Positions 53,525-63,392 of a stretch of 64,000 nt of DNA are shown here, piece after piece. The position numbers and the translations under genes were made by a program. A model generated the notes under the pieces. It was not told the DNA's origin, made no database searches, and was given only the letters and a program-made list of their open reading frames with translations. The DNA lies in assembly GCA_902775565.1 (NCBI GenBank), contig CACYMP010000006.1, positions 124,001-188,000 on the forward strand, read 5' to 3'. This DNA is from Oscillospiraceae bacterium (lineage in GTDB: Bacteria > Bacillota > Clostridia > Saccharofermentanales > Saccharofermentanaceae). Numbering within the stretch: position 1 is the first letter of the stretch; every line of letters starts with the position of its first letter.

Positions 53525-54943
53525 ATGAAGCTGAAGAAGACCGCAGCTTTGGTGCTGTCGCTTTTCATCACTTTCAGCGCCGCAGGGTGCTCTAACAAGA
53601 CTGCCGGGACGACTCCCGCAACAACTCCCGCGGTGACCGCGGAGAGTACTGATTCAAAGCCCAAAACACAGTCCGGGACCGAGACTTCCGAATCTGAACC
53701 CGCACCGGAAACATTCGCCGAGAAGCCCGCAGCTGACGTAGTTGACGCCGAGGGCGGCAAGCTTGTTATCTGGAGTTTTGATTCCAATTTTAAAAAGCTC
53801 CTTGAGAAATATTCTACGGTCAAGGACTATGAGTATGTCGTGGTCGGCCGCGATGAATATTACAGCCGCCTTGATGAAGCGTTTGAATCTGACAGCGCTC
53901 CCGATCTGTTCATCTGCGGCTTTGATCATGTAAAGGAATATGCCGATTCGGACAAGACGGCTTCGATCAACAGTATAGGAATCTCGAACAAAGCGTGCGA
54001 GACAATGTACGACTATTCCCTGAGAATGGCCTGTGACAGCTATGGCAACATAAAGGGCCTTGCGTGGGACCTTTCACCTTCGGCTGTTTTTTACCAGAGA
54101 ACGCTTGCCCAGCAGTATCTCGGCTCATCTGATCCTGCCGAGGTCTCGAAAAGCTTTTCCTCGTGGGCCGCTTTCCTGACTGCCGCCAGGAAGATCAATA
54201 AGGAATCGGACGGCGCCGTAAAGATAACCGCGGGTACAGGGGAGATATTCAGGAGCTACATCGGGAACCGCAGCACTCCGTGGAAGGTCGGAGACAAGCT
54301 TCAGACTGATGCCGCTGTTGAATCCTTTTACGAATATGCAAAGACCCTCAATACCGAGAAGCTGACTTTTGGCGCTTCCACGGGCTCTGATGAATGGAAG
54401 GCCGGAATGAGGAACAAGACGGTGCTCTCGTACTGGGGACCCGTCTCGCTTGCCAGGACGGAAGCCTTTGCCCTCGATCCGGTCTATTTCAGGAAAGCCA
54501 ATCCGACCTCCGGAGACTGGGGCATTGTTCAGGCTCCCGAATCTTTCACATGGGGCGGAGACTGGATCATGGTGACGTCGGCAAGCGATATGAAGAAATC
54601 CTGCGCCGATATCATGACATCTGTCTGCTGCGTTCAGGACAATCTCAAGGACATGATGGCGGGCGGAATGGCCGGTTTCGTCAACTCCAAAACCGTGATC
54701 GGAGCCGCGAAGACCGACGAAAGATACAATTTTGCATGGCTGGGCGGACAAAATCCTTATACGATTCTTGCTCCTGTTGCAGAAAGCATAAAGGCCGGTC
54801 CGGCAGACCCCGATGATGCCAGGATCAAAGAAATCTACTCACGTACCGTTAATGTCTATGCCAACGGCGGATTCGGGAGTGTTAAAGACGCGATAGCAAC
54901 TTTCAGAGAACTGCTTATCGAGACGAAGATCGTCAAGGAATAA
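53525..54943 (+). CDS. Extracellular solute-binding lipoprotein (family 1, sugar type)
   Basis: 472 aa. Lipobox FSAAGC, Thr/Ser/Glu linker (about 25-70), then a family 1 solute-binding fold: LVIWSFDSNFKKLLEKY, DSAPDLFICGFDHVKEYA, GLAWDLSPSAVFYQRTLAQQYLG, SWAAFLTAARKI. Likely binds an oligosaccharide; the next two genes encode cellobiose and cellodextrin phosphorylases, which suggests cello-oligomers. No permease or ATPase genes adjoin it. GGCGGGTGG stands before the ATG. Confidence 0.85.
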   Translation: MKLKKTAALVLSLFITFSAAGCSNKTAGTTPATTPAVTAESTDSKPKTQSGTETSESEPAPETFAEKPAADVVDAEGGKLVIWSFDSNFKKLLEKYSTVKDYEYVVVGRDEYYSRLDEAFESDSAPDLFICGFDHVKEYADSDKTASINSIGISNKACETMYDYSLRMACDSYGNIKGLAWDLSPSAVFYQRTLAQQYLGSSDPAEVSKSFSSWAAFLTAARKINKESDGAVKITAGTGEIFRSYIGNRSTPWKVGDKLQTDAAVESFYEYAKTLNTEKLTFGASTGSDEWKAGMRNKTVLSYWGPVSLARTEAFALDPVYFRKANPTSGDWGIVQAPESFTWGGDWIMVTSASDMKKSCADIMTSVCCVQDNLKDMMAGGMAGFVNSKTVIGAAKTDERYNFAWLGGQNPYTILAPVAESIKAGPADPDDARIKEIYSRTVNVYANGGFGSVKDAIATFRELLIETKIVKE

Positions 54944-55024
54944 TCAGTACCTTTTTACCTAATAATGGTATAAAATTATTGTACTTTTTTCGACAAAAAA
55001 CCAATGAACACGGAGGCAGCCAAA

Positions 55025-57514
55025 ATGAAATTTGGACACTTTGATGATGCGGCACGTGAATACGTGATCGAAACACCGAAAACCCCTTACCCCTGGATCA
55101 ATTACCTCGGAAACACGGCATTTTTCGGCCTCATCTCTAACACAGCGGGCGGCTACGACTTCTACATGGACGCAAGGCTCCGCAGGATCACGCGTTATCG
55201 CTATAACAACGTACCTCTGGATATGGGCGGCCGTTATTTCTACATCAACGATAACGGAACTGTCTGGAATCCGGGCTGGTCACCTGTAAAGACCGAGCTT
55301 GATTATTATCAGTGCCGTCACGGTATGGGCTACACGGTCATCACCGGTAAGAAGAACGACCTGAAGGCTGAGGTCACATTCTTCGTACCCGAGCACTATG
55401 ACGGTGAAGTCCAGCAGGTTGTCCTCACAAACGAAGGCAGCGCTTCCAAGGATTTCTCCATATTCTCTATGGCTGAATGGTGCCTCTGGGATGCACAGGA
55501 TGACTGCACCAACTTCCAGAGGAACTTCTCCACGGGCCGCGTAGAGATCGAAGGCTCCACCATCTATCACGTTACAGAGTACAGGGACAGACGCAATCAC
55601 TATGCGTTCTATTCCGTAAACGACAGCATCGACGGTTACGATACAGACCGTGACGCTTTCTTAGGCGGCATCTACAACGGCTGGGACAAGCCGGCTACCG
55701 TTTTCGAAGGCAAGGCTTCCGATTCATTTGCAGACGGCTGGTCGCCGATCGCTTCACACTATAAGAAGGTCACTCTTGCTCCGGGCGAGACAAAGACCCT
55801 CATCTACATCCTCGGTTATGCCGAGAACCCTCAGGACAAGAAGTTCGCTTCCGAGAAGCCTGCTAACCTCCTTACAAGAGAGACATGGGTCCTCAACAAG
55901 GAGAAGGCTTATGCGATGATCGACAAGTACAACACACCTGAGAAGGTTGCTGCAGGACTTGAAGAGCTCCGCACCACATGGGACAACCTCCTTTCCATCT
56001 ACAAGGTTGATACACCTGATGACAAGGTCAACCGTATGGTCAACATCTGGAACCAGTATCAGTGCATGGTCACATTCAACCTTTCACGTTCCGCTTCCTA
56101 CTTCGAATCAGGAATCGGCCGCGGAATGGGCTTCAGAGATTCCAACCAGGATATCCTCGGATTTGTTCATCAGATTCCTGAGCGTGCCAGAGAAAGACTC
56201 ATCGATATCGCTTCAACACAGCTTTCAGACGGCGGATGCTATCACCAGTATCAGCCTCTTACAAAGAAGGGTAATGCGGATATCGGCGGCGACTTCTCCG
56301 ATGACCCGCTCTGGATGATCCTTTCCGTTGCCGCTTATATCAAGGAGACAGGCGACTGGGGCATCTTAGACGCGAACGTTCCGTTCGATGACGATCCGGA
56401 AGGCAAGCATACGATGCTCGAGCACCTCAACGTTTCTTTCTATCACATCGTTAACAACCTCGGACCTCACGGACTGCCTCTTGCAATGCGTGCCGACTGG
56501 AACGACTGCATCAACCTTTCATGCTTCTCCGATACTCCGGGTGAGTCCTTCCAGACATACACCAACCCGAAGTTCAAGGCTGAAGGCGGCTACTCCAAGA
56601 TCGCAGAGTCCGTATTCGTCGCTGCTCTCTTCACATACACAGGTCCTGCATATGTAGGCATCCTCGAGCACCTCGGAAAGACTGAGGAAGCTGCAAAGGC
56701 TCAGGCCGAGATCGACAAGATGAAGAAGAACACCATGGAATCCGCATTCGACGGCGAGTGGTTCCTCAGAGCTTACGACGCAAACGGCGAGAAGATGGGT
56801 TCTCACGAGTGTGAGGAAGGTAAGATCTTCATCGAACCTCAGGGCTTCGCTGTTATGTCCGAGATCGGTAAGGATGTCGGAGCTGACATCAAGACACTCA
56901 ATTCCATCGACAAGTATCTCAACTGCGAGTTCGGTCTCGTTCTCAATAACCCTGCTTTCACCAAGTACTACATCCAGTACGGTGAGATCTCCACATATCC
57001 GGGCGGATACAAGGAGAACGCAGGCATCTTCACACACAATAACGCGTGGATCATCTGCGCCGAGGCTTATGCGGGAAGAGGAGACAAGGCTTTCGAGTAC
57101 TATTCGAAGATCGCTCCCGCATTCACCGAAGAGACATCAGATATCCACAAGACAGAGCCTTACGTTTACGGTCAGATGATCGGCGGTAAGGATGCCAAGA
57201 ACTTCGGACAGGGCAAGAACTCCTGGCTCACTGGTACTGCTGCTTGGAACATGGTAGCCATCTCCCAGTACATCCTTGGCGTTAAGCCTGAGTTCAACGG
57301 TCTTTCCATCGATCCTTCCATCCCTGCGGCATGGAGCGGCTTCAAGGCTACACGTAAGTTCCGCGGCGATGTTTACGAGATCGAAGTCAAGAACCCTGAC
57401 CACGTCAACAAGGGCGTTAAGTCTCTTGCAGTTGATGGTGTTGCAGTTGACGGAACCGTTATCCCTGTTGCAGGCGACGGCAAGACACACAAGGTCGAGG
57501 TAGTTCTCGGCTGA
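55025..57514 (+). CDS. cbp: Cellobiose phosphorylase (GH94)
   Basis: 829 aa, cytosolic. Splits cellobiose with phosphate to glucose-1-phosphate and glucose. N-terminal GH94 beta-sandwich starting [20 protein letters not shown], the [10 protein letters not shown] block, catalytic acid D494 in RADWNDC, and C-terminal [38 protein letters not shown]. Start at ATG 55025 with GGAGG 8 nt upstream; an ATG 21 nt earlier precedes the ribosome site. Length fits CBP (about 810-830). TATAAA at 54969 is a possible -10. Confidence 0.95.
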   Translation: MKFGHFDDAAREYVIETPKTPYPWINYLGNTAFFGLISNTAGGYDFYMDARLRRITRYRYNNVPLDMGGRYFYINDNGTVWNPGWSPVKTELDYYQCRHGMGYTVITGKKNDLKAEVTFFVPEHYDGEVQQVVLTNEGSASKDFSIFSMAEWCLWDAQDDCTNFQRNFSTGRVEIEGSTIYHVTEYRDRRNHYAFYSVNDSIDGYDTDRDAFLGGIYNGWDKPATVFEGKASDSFADGWSPIASHYKKVTLAPGETKTLIYILGYAENPQDKKFASEKPANLLTRETWVLNKEKAYAMIDKYNTPEKVAAGLEELRTTWDNLLSIYKVDTPDDKVNRMVNIWNQYQCMVTFNLSRSASYFESGIGRGMGFRDSNQDILGFVHQIPERARERLIDIASTQLSDGGCYHQYQPLTKKGNADIGGDFSDDPLWMILSVAAYIKETGDWGILDANVPFDDDPEGKHTMLEHLNVSFYHIVNNLGPHGLPLAMRADWNDCINLSCFSDTPGESFQTYTNPKFKAEGGYSKIAESVFVAALFTYTGPAYVGILEHLGKTEEAAKAQAEIDKMKKNTMESAFDGEWFLRAYDANGEKMGSHECEEGKIFIEPQGFAVMSEIGKDVGADIKTLNSIDKYLNCEFGLVLNNPAFTKYYIQYGEISTYPGGYKENAGIFTHNNAWIICAEAYAGRGDKAFEYYSKIAPAFTEETSDIHKTEPYVYGQMIGGKDAKNFGQGKNSWLTGTAAWNMVAISQYILGVKPEFNGLSIDPSIPAAWSGFKATRKFRGDVYEIEVKNPDHVNKGVKSLAVDGVAVDGTVIPVAGDGKTHKVEVVLG

Positions 57515-57562
57515 TCCGGATATCCTTTCAGCGGATATTATTTTCAAAAATCAGATACGAGA

Positions 57563-57588
57563 CCCCGCGCTCATTTTTGGGCGCGGGG
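57563..57588 (+). terminator. GC-rich hairpin between the two phosphorylase genes
   Basis: CCCCGCGC pairs with GCGCGGGG across a 10-nt T-rich loop. The U-tract after it is weak, so it may cause partial stop or protect the upstream message. Confidence 0.6.
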
Positions 57589-57640
57589 ATTCCTTGTAAA
57601 ATAAAAGATATTTCAATAACCCCCAACGGAGGTCATTTTT

Positions 57641-60631
57641 ATGGGATACAGAAGCGAGAGAGCAAGACAGGAAAAGTGCACCGCGGCACAGATGCTTAGG
57701 AACAAGTTCCGTGAAGTCGGATGCAGCGGCGGAGTGTCTGCCCAGTATGTCAGGTTCGGCACGGCTCCGATAGTCATCGGTGTCAGCGGACTCAAGTTCG
57801 ACAGTATGCTTATCAGCGTTATTGCCGAGGACGATGAGGTTTTTGCCAAGCTGTCCGAATGTGCTGCAAACGGATACAGCGTCATGTTCGTCAACGGCGG
57901 CGGAAAGATATCCGCAGTAGTCGAAAAGGACGGCAAAGTAAGCGCTGCCGATTTTTCCGAGAGTATCCTTGATACGGTAAAGTCTGCGGTAACCGCTTCT
58001 GAGGAATGGGGCGGCAGGCTCGATTCCAACGGCGAGCTCATCTGTGATCCCGCTACACCTTCACCCGGACCTCACTACTACACGAATATGCTCATCGGCA
58101 ACCGTATCGGATTTGACCGTCCGCTTCAGTCCACTCCGAAGAGCGCTATCGACAGAATGGGCGGCGGTTCTTTCAGATCCCACGCCGACAAGCAGGTTCT
58201 CGCAACAAGATGGGATTATCTCCCTGACGAGAACGGTTTCCCTGCAAACAGACAGTTCTATCTGACCGAGAACGGAAAACAGATCTTCTGGTCCGGCGCT
58301 GCAAAAGCCGATGGAGTCAAGAAGGTAAGGACCGTTCATTCACAGAACAGGACCGTCATCAGCTATGAGCTCGATGGCGGACTTGAGGTCAAGCGTACCA
58401 TCTTTATCGTTCCCCAGCACGAGGGCATGCCTCTTGCAGCCGAGGCCCAGATGATAGACATCGTCAACAAGGGCACATCCGCAAGAGATCTCAGGCTCGT
58501 ATATACCGGCATGTTCGGTACGGCTGAGACCCACGCGCTCTCAGAGGACGTAATCTTCACGACGGTTGTTACCCAGTCTGAAGTATTCTTCAACGAAAAT
58601 GACGAGATCAGAGCGATCTCTTTCAACCCTAACGCAAAATACAGAAAGGGCGATATCAGATTCAACGAACTGGTCGTTCACACTGATGACGGCAATGTTT
58701 TCCCTGACCAGTACGCTGCAAGATACGGCGATTTCGTCGGCGCAGGCTCTTTAGAGCACCCTGAATTCATCGATCCGCTCGCATGCAGACCTTCAAGAAA
58801 GGGTCCGGGCTTCTTTGCACTGTCCGTACCTTTTACGGTCAAGGCAGGTGGCGCCGTACGTGCAGACAACCTGACATGCATGTCCTCCGATGCGGTTAAC
58901 GAGGGATTTATCCCCGACGTTACCCCGGTTGCAGAGATGGAGGCCGTATGCGCTTACATTTCATGTGCCGCAAACCTTCCCAAGGATCTCGAGGACGTCA
59001 TCGCATTTACGAAGAAATATGCCGATTACATGCAGATCAGCCACAAGAACGCTGATTTCGAAGCTTACGTAAACAACAACCTTCCGTTCCAGGTCTTCTA
59101 TCAGACATTTGTCTCGAGATCTCTCGACTGGACACAGAAGGGCTACCGTGAGATCGGTTTCCGCGAGATCCAGGACATCTATGCTTCCATGTACTATTTC
59201 GCAGGCATGGGCATGGAGGACTTCATAAAGAAGATGCTCGCAGGCTGGATCGAAAACGTTTACGAGGAAGGCTTCACCAACCACAATTTCTACTGGATCG
59301 GCAAAGAGCCGGGCTGGTGGTCTGACGACGGACTCTGGCTGCTGCAGGCAGTTGACCGTTATTTAGGCCTTACCGGTGATTTCGCATTCCTTGATGAGGA
59401 GTTCGTAATGGCAGGCACAAAGGAGAAGCCGACAGACGAAGGCGTTAAGAGACCTCTCAAGGACACTCTCAAGGCTATCCTCATGTACAGCGGCAGGATC
59501 TCTCTGGGTGCTCACGGCATCCCGCTCATCGACCGTGCAGACTGGAACGACTGCTTAAGAGTAGATCCCGATTCCATTTCCGGTAAGGAAAAGATCGCGC
59601 AGTACAAGGAACAGCTCGCTGCAAGCGGCAAGGCATACGGCGAAGTCCCTTATACATCGGAATATTCCGAGTCTGTAATGAACGGCTTCCTGCTCAAGGT
59701 AGCCACAGACTGCGCTTCCACCATGTTCGAAAAGATCGGCGATTCGGCTTTCGCTTCCGAGATGAAGGAGCTTTCCGCTTCTCTCGAAGCAAGACTCAGG
59801 GACAACTGCTGGAAGAATGACTTCTACTGCAGAGTTCTCTTCAACCGTTCAGACAAGCCGAACCTCAAGTACCTCGGTGCTGCAGGCGACGGCCTTGCGG
59901 TAGAGGAAGGACATCCCGGTTCTTACTTCCTCAACTCATTCTCCTGGTCACTTCTTGCTGAGGTTGCGACGGAAGAGCAGATCTCCACGATGCTCGACTC
60001 GCTCGACAAGTATCTCAAGTCACCTTACGGCTTCAGACTCTGCTCGACTGTCGATTATCCCCAGATCGCACCTAAGATCGATGTCGCTCTCTATTATCCG
60101 GGTGACCGTGAGAACGGCGGCGTCTTCAAGCACGCAAACATGATGGCCTGCTCTGCAATGCTCAAGGCAGCCAAGACTGTCAAGAACAAGGAGCTCGCAG
60201 GACGTCTTACCGATACGGCTTACTGGATCATCGACATGATCTGCCCGTTCAGGACACTCGAGGCACCTTTCACCATCTGCGGCAACCCGAGATGGTGCAC
60301 ACAGTACAACAACAGCGAATCAGGCGAGAACATCGGACCTACGCTTTCCGGTACTTCCACATGGCTGCTGCTCTCACTCTTCCAGTGCTTCGGCGTTGAG
60401 TTCACCGCTGAAGGCTTAAGGGTAGAACCGCTCCTCAGGAAGGATGACACGGAGCTCGATGTAAAGGTTACGATCGCCGGCACCGGATATAACATTCATA
60501 TCAGCAAGCCCGAGGGCTTCTGCCGTACGATGGAGGGCGTCAAGGTCACACTCGACGGCGAGGAAACGGCAGGCACGCTGCTTCCTGTTGTCAAGGACGG
60601 CAAGGTCCACGAGGTCACAGTCAGTTTCTGA
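57641..60631 (+). CDS. cdp: Cellodextrin phosphorylase (GH94)
   Basis: 996 aa, close in length to known cellodextrin phosphorylases (about 980) and clearly longer than CBP. N-terminal extra ~150 residues, then the GH94 core with catalytic D637 in RADWNDC, EGHPGSYFLNSFSW, DYPQIAPKIDVALYYPGDRENGG and the phosphate-binding-side block GENIGPTLSGTSTWL. Shortens cellodextrins by one glucose-1-phosphate. It ends 18 nt before hprK, so the downstream regulatory and envelope genes can share its transcript. Confidence 0.9.
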   Translation: MGYRSERARQEKCTAAQMLRNKFREVGCSGGVSAQYVRFGTAPIVIGVSGLKFDSMLISVIAEDDEVFAKLSECAANGYSVMFVNGGGKISAVVEKDGKVSAADFSESILDTVKSAVTASEEWGGRLDSNGELICDPATPSPGPHYYTNMLIGNRIGFDRPLQSTPKSAIDRMGGGSFRSHADKQVLATRWDYLPDENGFPANRQFYLTENGKQIFWSGAAKADGVKKVRTVHSQNRTVISYELDGGLEVKRTIFIVPQHEGMPLAAEAQMIDIVNKGTSARDLRLVYTGMFGTAETHALSEDVIFTTVVTQSEVFFNENDEIRAISFNPNAKYRKGDIRFNELVVHTDDGNVFPDQYAARYGDFVGAGSLEHPEFIDPLACRPSRKGPGFFALSVPFTVKAGGAVRADNLTCMSSDAVNEGFIPDVTPVAEMEAVCAYISCAANLPKDLEDVIAFTKKYADYMQISHKNADFEAYVNNNLPFQVFYQTFVSRSLDWTQKGYREIGFREIQDIYASMYYFAGMGMEDFIKKMLAGWIENVYEEGFTNHNFYWIGKEPGWWSDDGLWLLQAVDRYLGLTGDFAFLDEEFVMAGTKEKPTDEGVKRPLKDTLKAILMYSGRISLGAHGIPLIDRADWNDCLRVDPDSISGKEKIAQYKEQLAASGKAYGEVPYTSEYSESVMNGFLLKVATDCASTMFEKIGDSAFASEMKELSASLEARLRDNCWKNDFYCRVLFNRSDKPNLKYLGAAGDGLAVEEGHPGSYFLNSFSWSLLAEVATEEQISTMLDSLDKYLKSPYGFRLCSTVDYPQIAPKIDVALYYPGDRENGGVFKHANMMACSAMLKAAKTVKNKELAGRLTDTAYWIIDMICPFRTLEAPFTICGNPRWCTQYNNSESGENIGPTLSGTSTWLLLSLFQCFGVEFTAEGLRVEPLLRKDDTELDVKVTIAGTGYNIHISKPEGFCRTMEGVKVTLDGEETAGTLLPVVKDGKVHEVTVSF

Positions 60632-60649
60632 TTATTGGAGGTTATGTAA

Positions 60650-61579
60650 ATGCCTTTTTCGAGCGTTTTCCTGTCTGAGATAGTCAAGGCCTATGACCTT
60701 GAGGTCGTCTATGATTCCGGAGACATCAACGAGCGCCGCATCTGCGTCGCGGACGTAACCCGTCCCGGTCTTCAGCTGGCCGGCTATTATGACCATTTCG
60801 GCCCTGACAGAATCCAGGTTATCGGCAACATGGAACATGCCTTCCTGGATAAGATGACACCGGAAGAAAGACTTGCTTCCGTATCCGCGCTTTTCGAAAA
60901 GAACATCCCTGCGCTCGTGGTCACCCGTGACCACAAGGTGCACAAGGAGATAATGGATGCGGCAAAGCAGTACTGCACACCGGTATTAAGGACCTCGCAG
61001 GCAACCTCTGATTTTTCTTCGGAGCTCGTAAAGTTCTTAAAACTCGAGCTTGCACCGAGAGTCTCCATGCACGGCGTTCTCGTCGAGGTAAACGGTGAAG
61101 GTATCCTGATATTAGGCGAGTCCGGAGTAGGTAAGTCGGAGACTGCTCTCGAGATCGTAAAAAGAGGCCACAGGCTTATCGCCGATGACCAGATCGAGAT
61201 CAGAAAGGTATCCGAGACAACTCTCCTGGGACGCGCTCCCGATGTTATCAAGCACCTTATCGAGATCAGGGGCATCGGTATCCTTGACGTTAAGGAACTC
61301 TACGGTGTATCCGCGGTCAAACCGCAGGAGAATATCGATTTCGTCATCAATCTCGAGCTCTGGGACGAGAAAAAGGTATACGACAGATTAGGTCTTAACG
61401 ATGAGACGACCGAGATCCTCGGGATAAAGGTCCCTTCGGTAACTATCCCGGTAGGTCCCGGACGTAACCTCGCGATAATCGTCGAGGCTGCTGCGATCAA
61501 CTACAGAGTCAAGAAGATGGGCTACAATGCAGCTCAGGATCTTGTCTCGAGAGTATTCCCGGGTAAGTCGGATGTCTGA
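60650..61579 (+). CDS. hprK: HPr kinase/phosphorylase
   Basis: 309 aa. Phosphorylates HPr on Ser46 and reverses it with phosphate, setting carbon catabolite repression. N-terminal domain 1-130, then Walker A GESGVGKSE, LIADD, the HprK signature EIRGIGILDVKELYGVSAV and K3-like end PVGPGRNLAIIVEAAA. GGAGG site. Overlaps murB by 8 nt. Confidence 0.96.
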   Translation: MPFSSVFLSEIVKAYDLEVVYDSGDINERRICVADVTRPGLQLAGYYDHFGPDRIQVIGNMEHAFLDKMTPEERLASVSALFEKNIPALVVTRDHKVHKEIMDAAKQYCTPVLRTSQATSDFSSELVKFLKLELAPRVSMHGVLVEVNGEGILILGESGVGKSETALEIVKRGHRLIADDQIEIRKVSETTLLGRAPDVIKHLIEIRGIGILDVKELYGVSAVKPQENIDFVINLELWDEKKVYDRLGLNDETTEILGIKVPSVTIPVGPGRNLAIIVEAAAINYRVKKMGYNAAQDLVSRVFPGKSDV

Positions 61580-62495
61580 TCTTTCCGTCAGTGAGAACGT
61601 CAGTCTGAGATCTTTTTCGACTTTCCGGACCGGCGGTCCGGCTAAGTACTTTGCCGAGCCTTCAAACGAGGATGAGCTGACGCAGGCATTTGCTTTTGCC
61701 CGCGAGAAAGGCCTTGAGGTCTTTGTCCTGGGCAACGGCTCCAACTGCCTGATCTCCGACAATGGCTTTAACGGCCTGGTCATCAGGATAGGAAAGCAGA
61801 TGGGACAGATCTCATCAGAGGAGGGACCGGACGGTCTCACATATGTAACCGCGGGAGCCGGATGCCTTCTTTCCAGATTCGGCAATTTCTGTGCCGACTT
61901 AGGGCTCGAAGGAGCCGAGTTCGCGTGCGGTATCCCCGGAACGGTCGGAGGCGCGGTGTTCATGAATGCGGGCGCGTACGGGCGTGAGATAAAGGATATC
62001 GCGGTAAGCGTAAGATATTGGGAAGACGGCGAAATCAAAGAGATCTCCGCTTCAGAGTGCGGTTTTGCGTACAGGACCAGCATTTTCGACAGAAAAAACG
62101 CGAACGGAAGCAATGCGGTTATCCTTTCTTTGAAGGCCGCTATGCCTAAAGGCGACAGGGAGAAGATCCTTGCATACTGTGAAGAGTTAAGGCAGAAGAG
62201 GACTGCGAGCCAGCCTCTGGATGTTCCCAGCGCAGGCTCGACGTTCAAAAGACCGGAAGACCATTTTGCCGCGAAGCTCATCGAGGATTCCGGACTCAAG
62301 GGATTTGCTCTTGATGATTCCGGTGCACAGGTATCGCCCAAACACGCGGGTTTTGTGGTCAACAACAACGGAACGGCCAAAGCGGAAGACATTTTGAAAC
62401 TGATAGATTATATAAGCGGTAAGGTATATGAGGATTCCGGAGTCAGACTCGAGAAAGAAGTCAGGCTCATTGGCGAATTCGGGGGTAAACGGTAA
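61572..62495 (+). CDS. murB: UDP-N-acetylenolpyruvoylglucosamine reductase
   Basis: 307 aa, FAD/NADPH enzyme of peptidoglycan precursor synthesis. Motifs: STFRTGGPAKYF, LGNGSNCLISD, CGIPGTVGGAVFMNAGAYG, CGFAYRTSIF, PSAGSTFKRP and the catalytic Glu in VRLEKEVRLIGEFG. Start ATG 61572 (MSDLSVS) lies within the end of hprK. Its TAA touches the ATG of rapZ. Confidence 0.96.
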   Translation: MSDLSVSENVSLRSFSTFRTGGPAKYFAEPSNEDELTQAFAFAREKGLEVFVLGNGSNCLISDNGFNGLVIRIGKQMGQISSEEGPDGLTYVTAGAGCLLSRFGNFCADLGLEGAEFACGIPGTVGGAVFMNAGAYGREIKDIAVSVRYWEDGEIKEISASECGFAYRTSIFDRKNANGSNAVILSLKAAMPKGDREKILAYCEELRQKRTASQPLDVPSAGSTFKRPEDHFAAKLIEDSGLKGFALDDSGAQVSPKHAGFVVNNNGTAKAEDILKLIDYISGKVYEDSGVRLEKEVRLIGEFGGKR

Positions 62496-63392
62496 ATGGA
62501 ACTTATTATTCTCACGGGAATGAGCGGCGCCGGAAAAAGTGCCGCGGTCCGTTATCTTGAAGATCAGGGATTTTTCTGCATGGACAACATGCCGCCTTAT
62601 GTTCTTCCCGACCTGGTAAACGGGTTTTACAAGGGAAGGAGCGGAGAGGCGTTCACCGTCAGCAAGCTGGCATTCGTGGTCGATGTCCGTTCTCAGGAAT
62701 ATCTTGACGGTTTTTCGGATGCGATGGCACAGATAGACGATATGGGCCTGCCTTACAAGATAATATTCTTCGAGGCTTCGGACCACGTTCTCATCACCCG
62801 TTACCAGGAGACAAGACGCAAGCACCCTCTCGCAAAGACCATGTCTCTTACAGCGGCTATTGCTGCCGAGCGAACAAAGCTCAATAACATCCGCAGCATG
62901 GCAACCAACGTTCTCGATACGTCCAGGATGAGTGAGAACGACTTAAGGCTGAAGCTCGGCGAGATCATTGAAGCCGGCGAGAACAGCGGAATGGTCATCT
63001 TCGTCGAATCATTCGGTTTCAAGTACGGTGTATCTGTAGATTTCGATTACTGCTTTGACGCAAGATTCCTTCCGAATCCTTACTATGTCACTGAGCTTCG
63101 CAATCATACGGGCGCAGACAAGGAAGTGGCTGACTATCTTGAAGGTTTCCCCGAGACGGGCGAATTCATCGGTAAGGTCACGGACCTTATGAAGTTTACT
63201 ATTCCTTTCTATATAGAAGAGGGCAAAGGAAGCCTTCACATCGGTTTCGGCTGCACGGGCGGAAGGCACAGATCCGTCTATTGCGCCGCGAAAGCTGCCA
63301 AGCTTCTTGAAGAAGCCGGATACAACTGTATCCTCCATCACAGGGATATAGACAAGGAAGCGGCACGCTACGGCAAGACGGAGAACACCTGA
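62496..63392 (+). CDS. rapZ: RapZ/YvcJ family nucleotide-binding adapter
   Basis: 298 aa. Walker A TGMSGAGKSAAV, QGFFCMDNMPP, FVVDVRSQEY, FLEASD-type strand and C-terminal GFGCTGGRHRSVYCA (CxGGxHRS). In E. coli RapZ controls GlmS mRNA decay and binds glucosamine-6-phosphate; in Firmicutes YvcJ binds and hydrolyses GTP. Starts directly after murB and shares one base with whiA. Confidence 0.96.
   Translation: MELIILTGMSGAGKSAAVRYLEDQGFFCMDNMPPYVLPDLVNGFYKGRSGEAFTVSKLAFVVDVRSQEYLDGFSDAMAQIDDMGLPYKIIFFEASDHVLITRYQETRRKHPLAKTMSLTAAIAAERTKLNNIRSMATNVLDTSRMSENDLRLKLGEIIEAGENSGMVIFVESFGFKYGVSVDFDYCFDARFLPNPYYVTELRNHTGADKEVADYLEGFPETGEFIGKVTDLMKFTIPFYIEEGKGSLHIGFGCTGGRHRSVYCAAKAAKLLEEAGYNCILHHRDIDKEAARYGKTENT

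Noticed and set aside
54944..55024. cre (CcpA) site before cellobiose phosphorylase
   Set aside because: No match to the TGnAAnCG-type consensus was found by eye.
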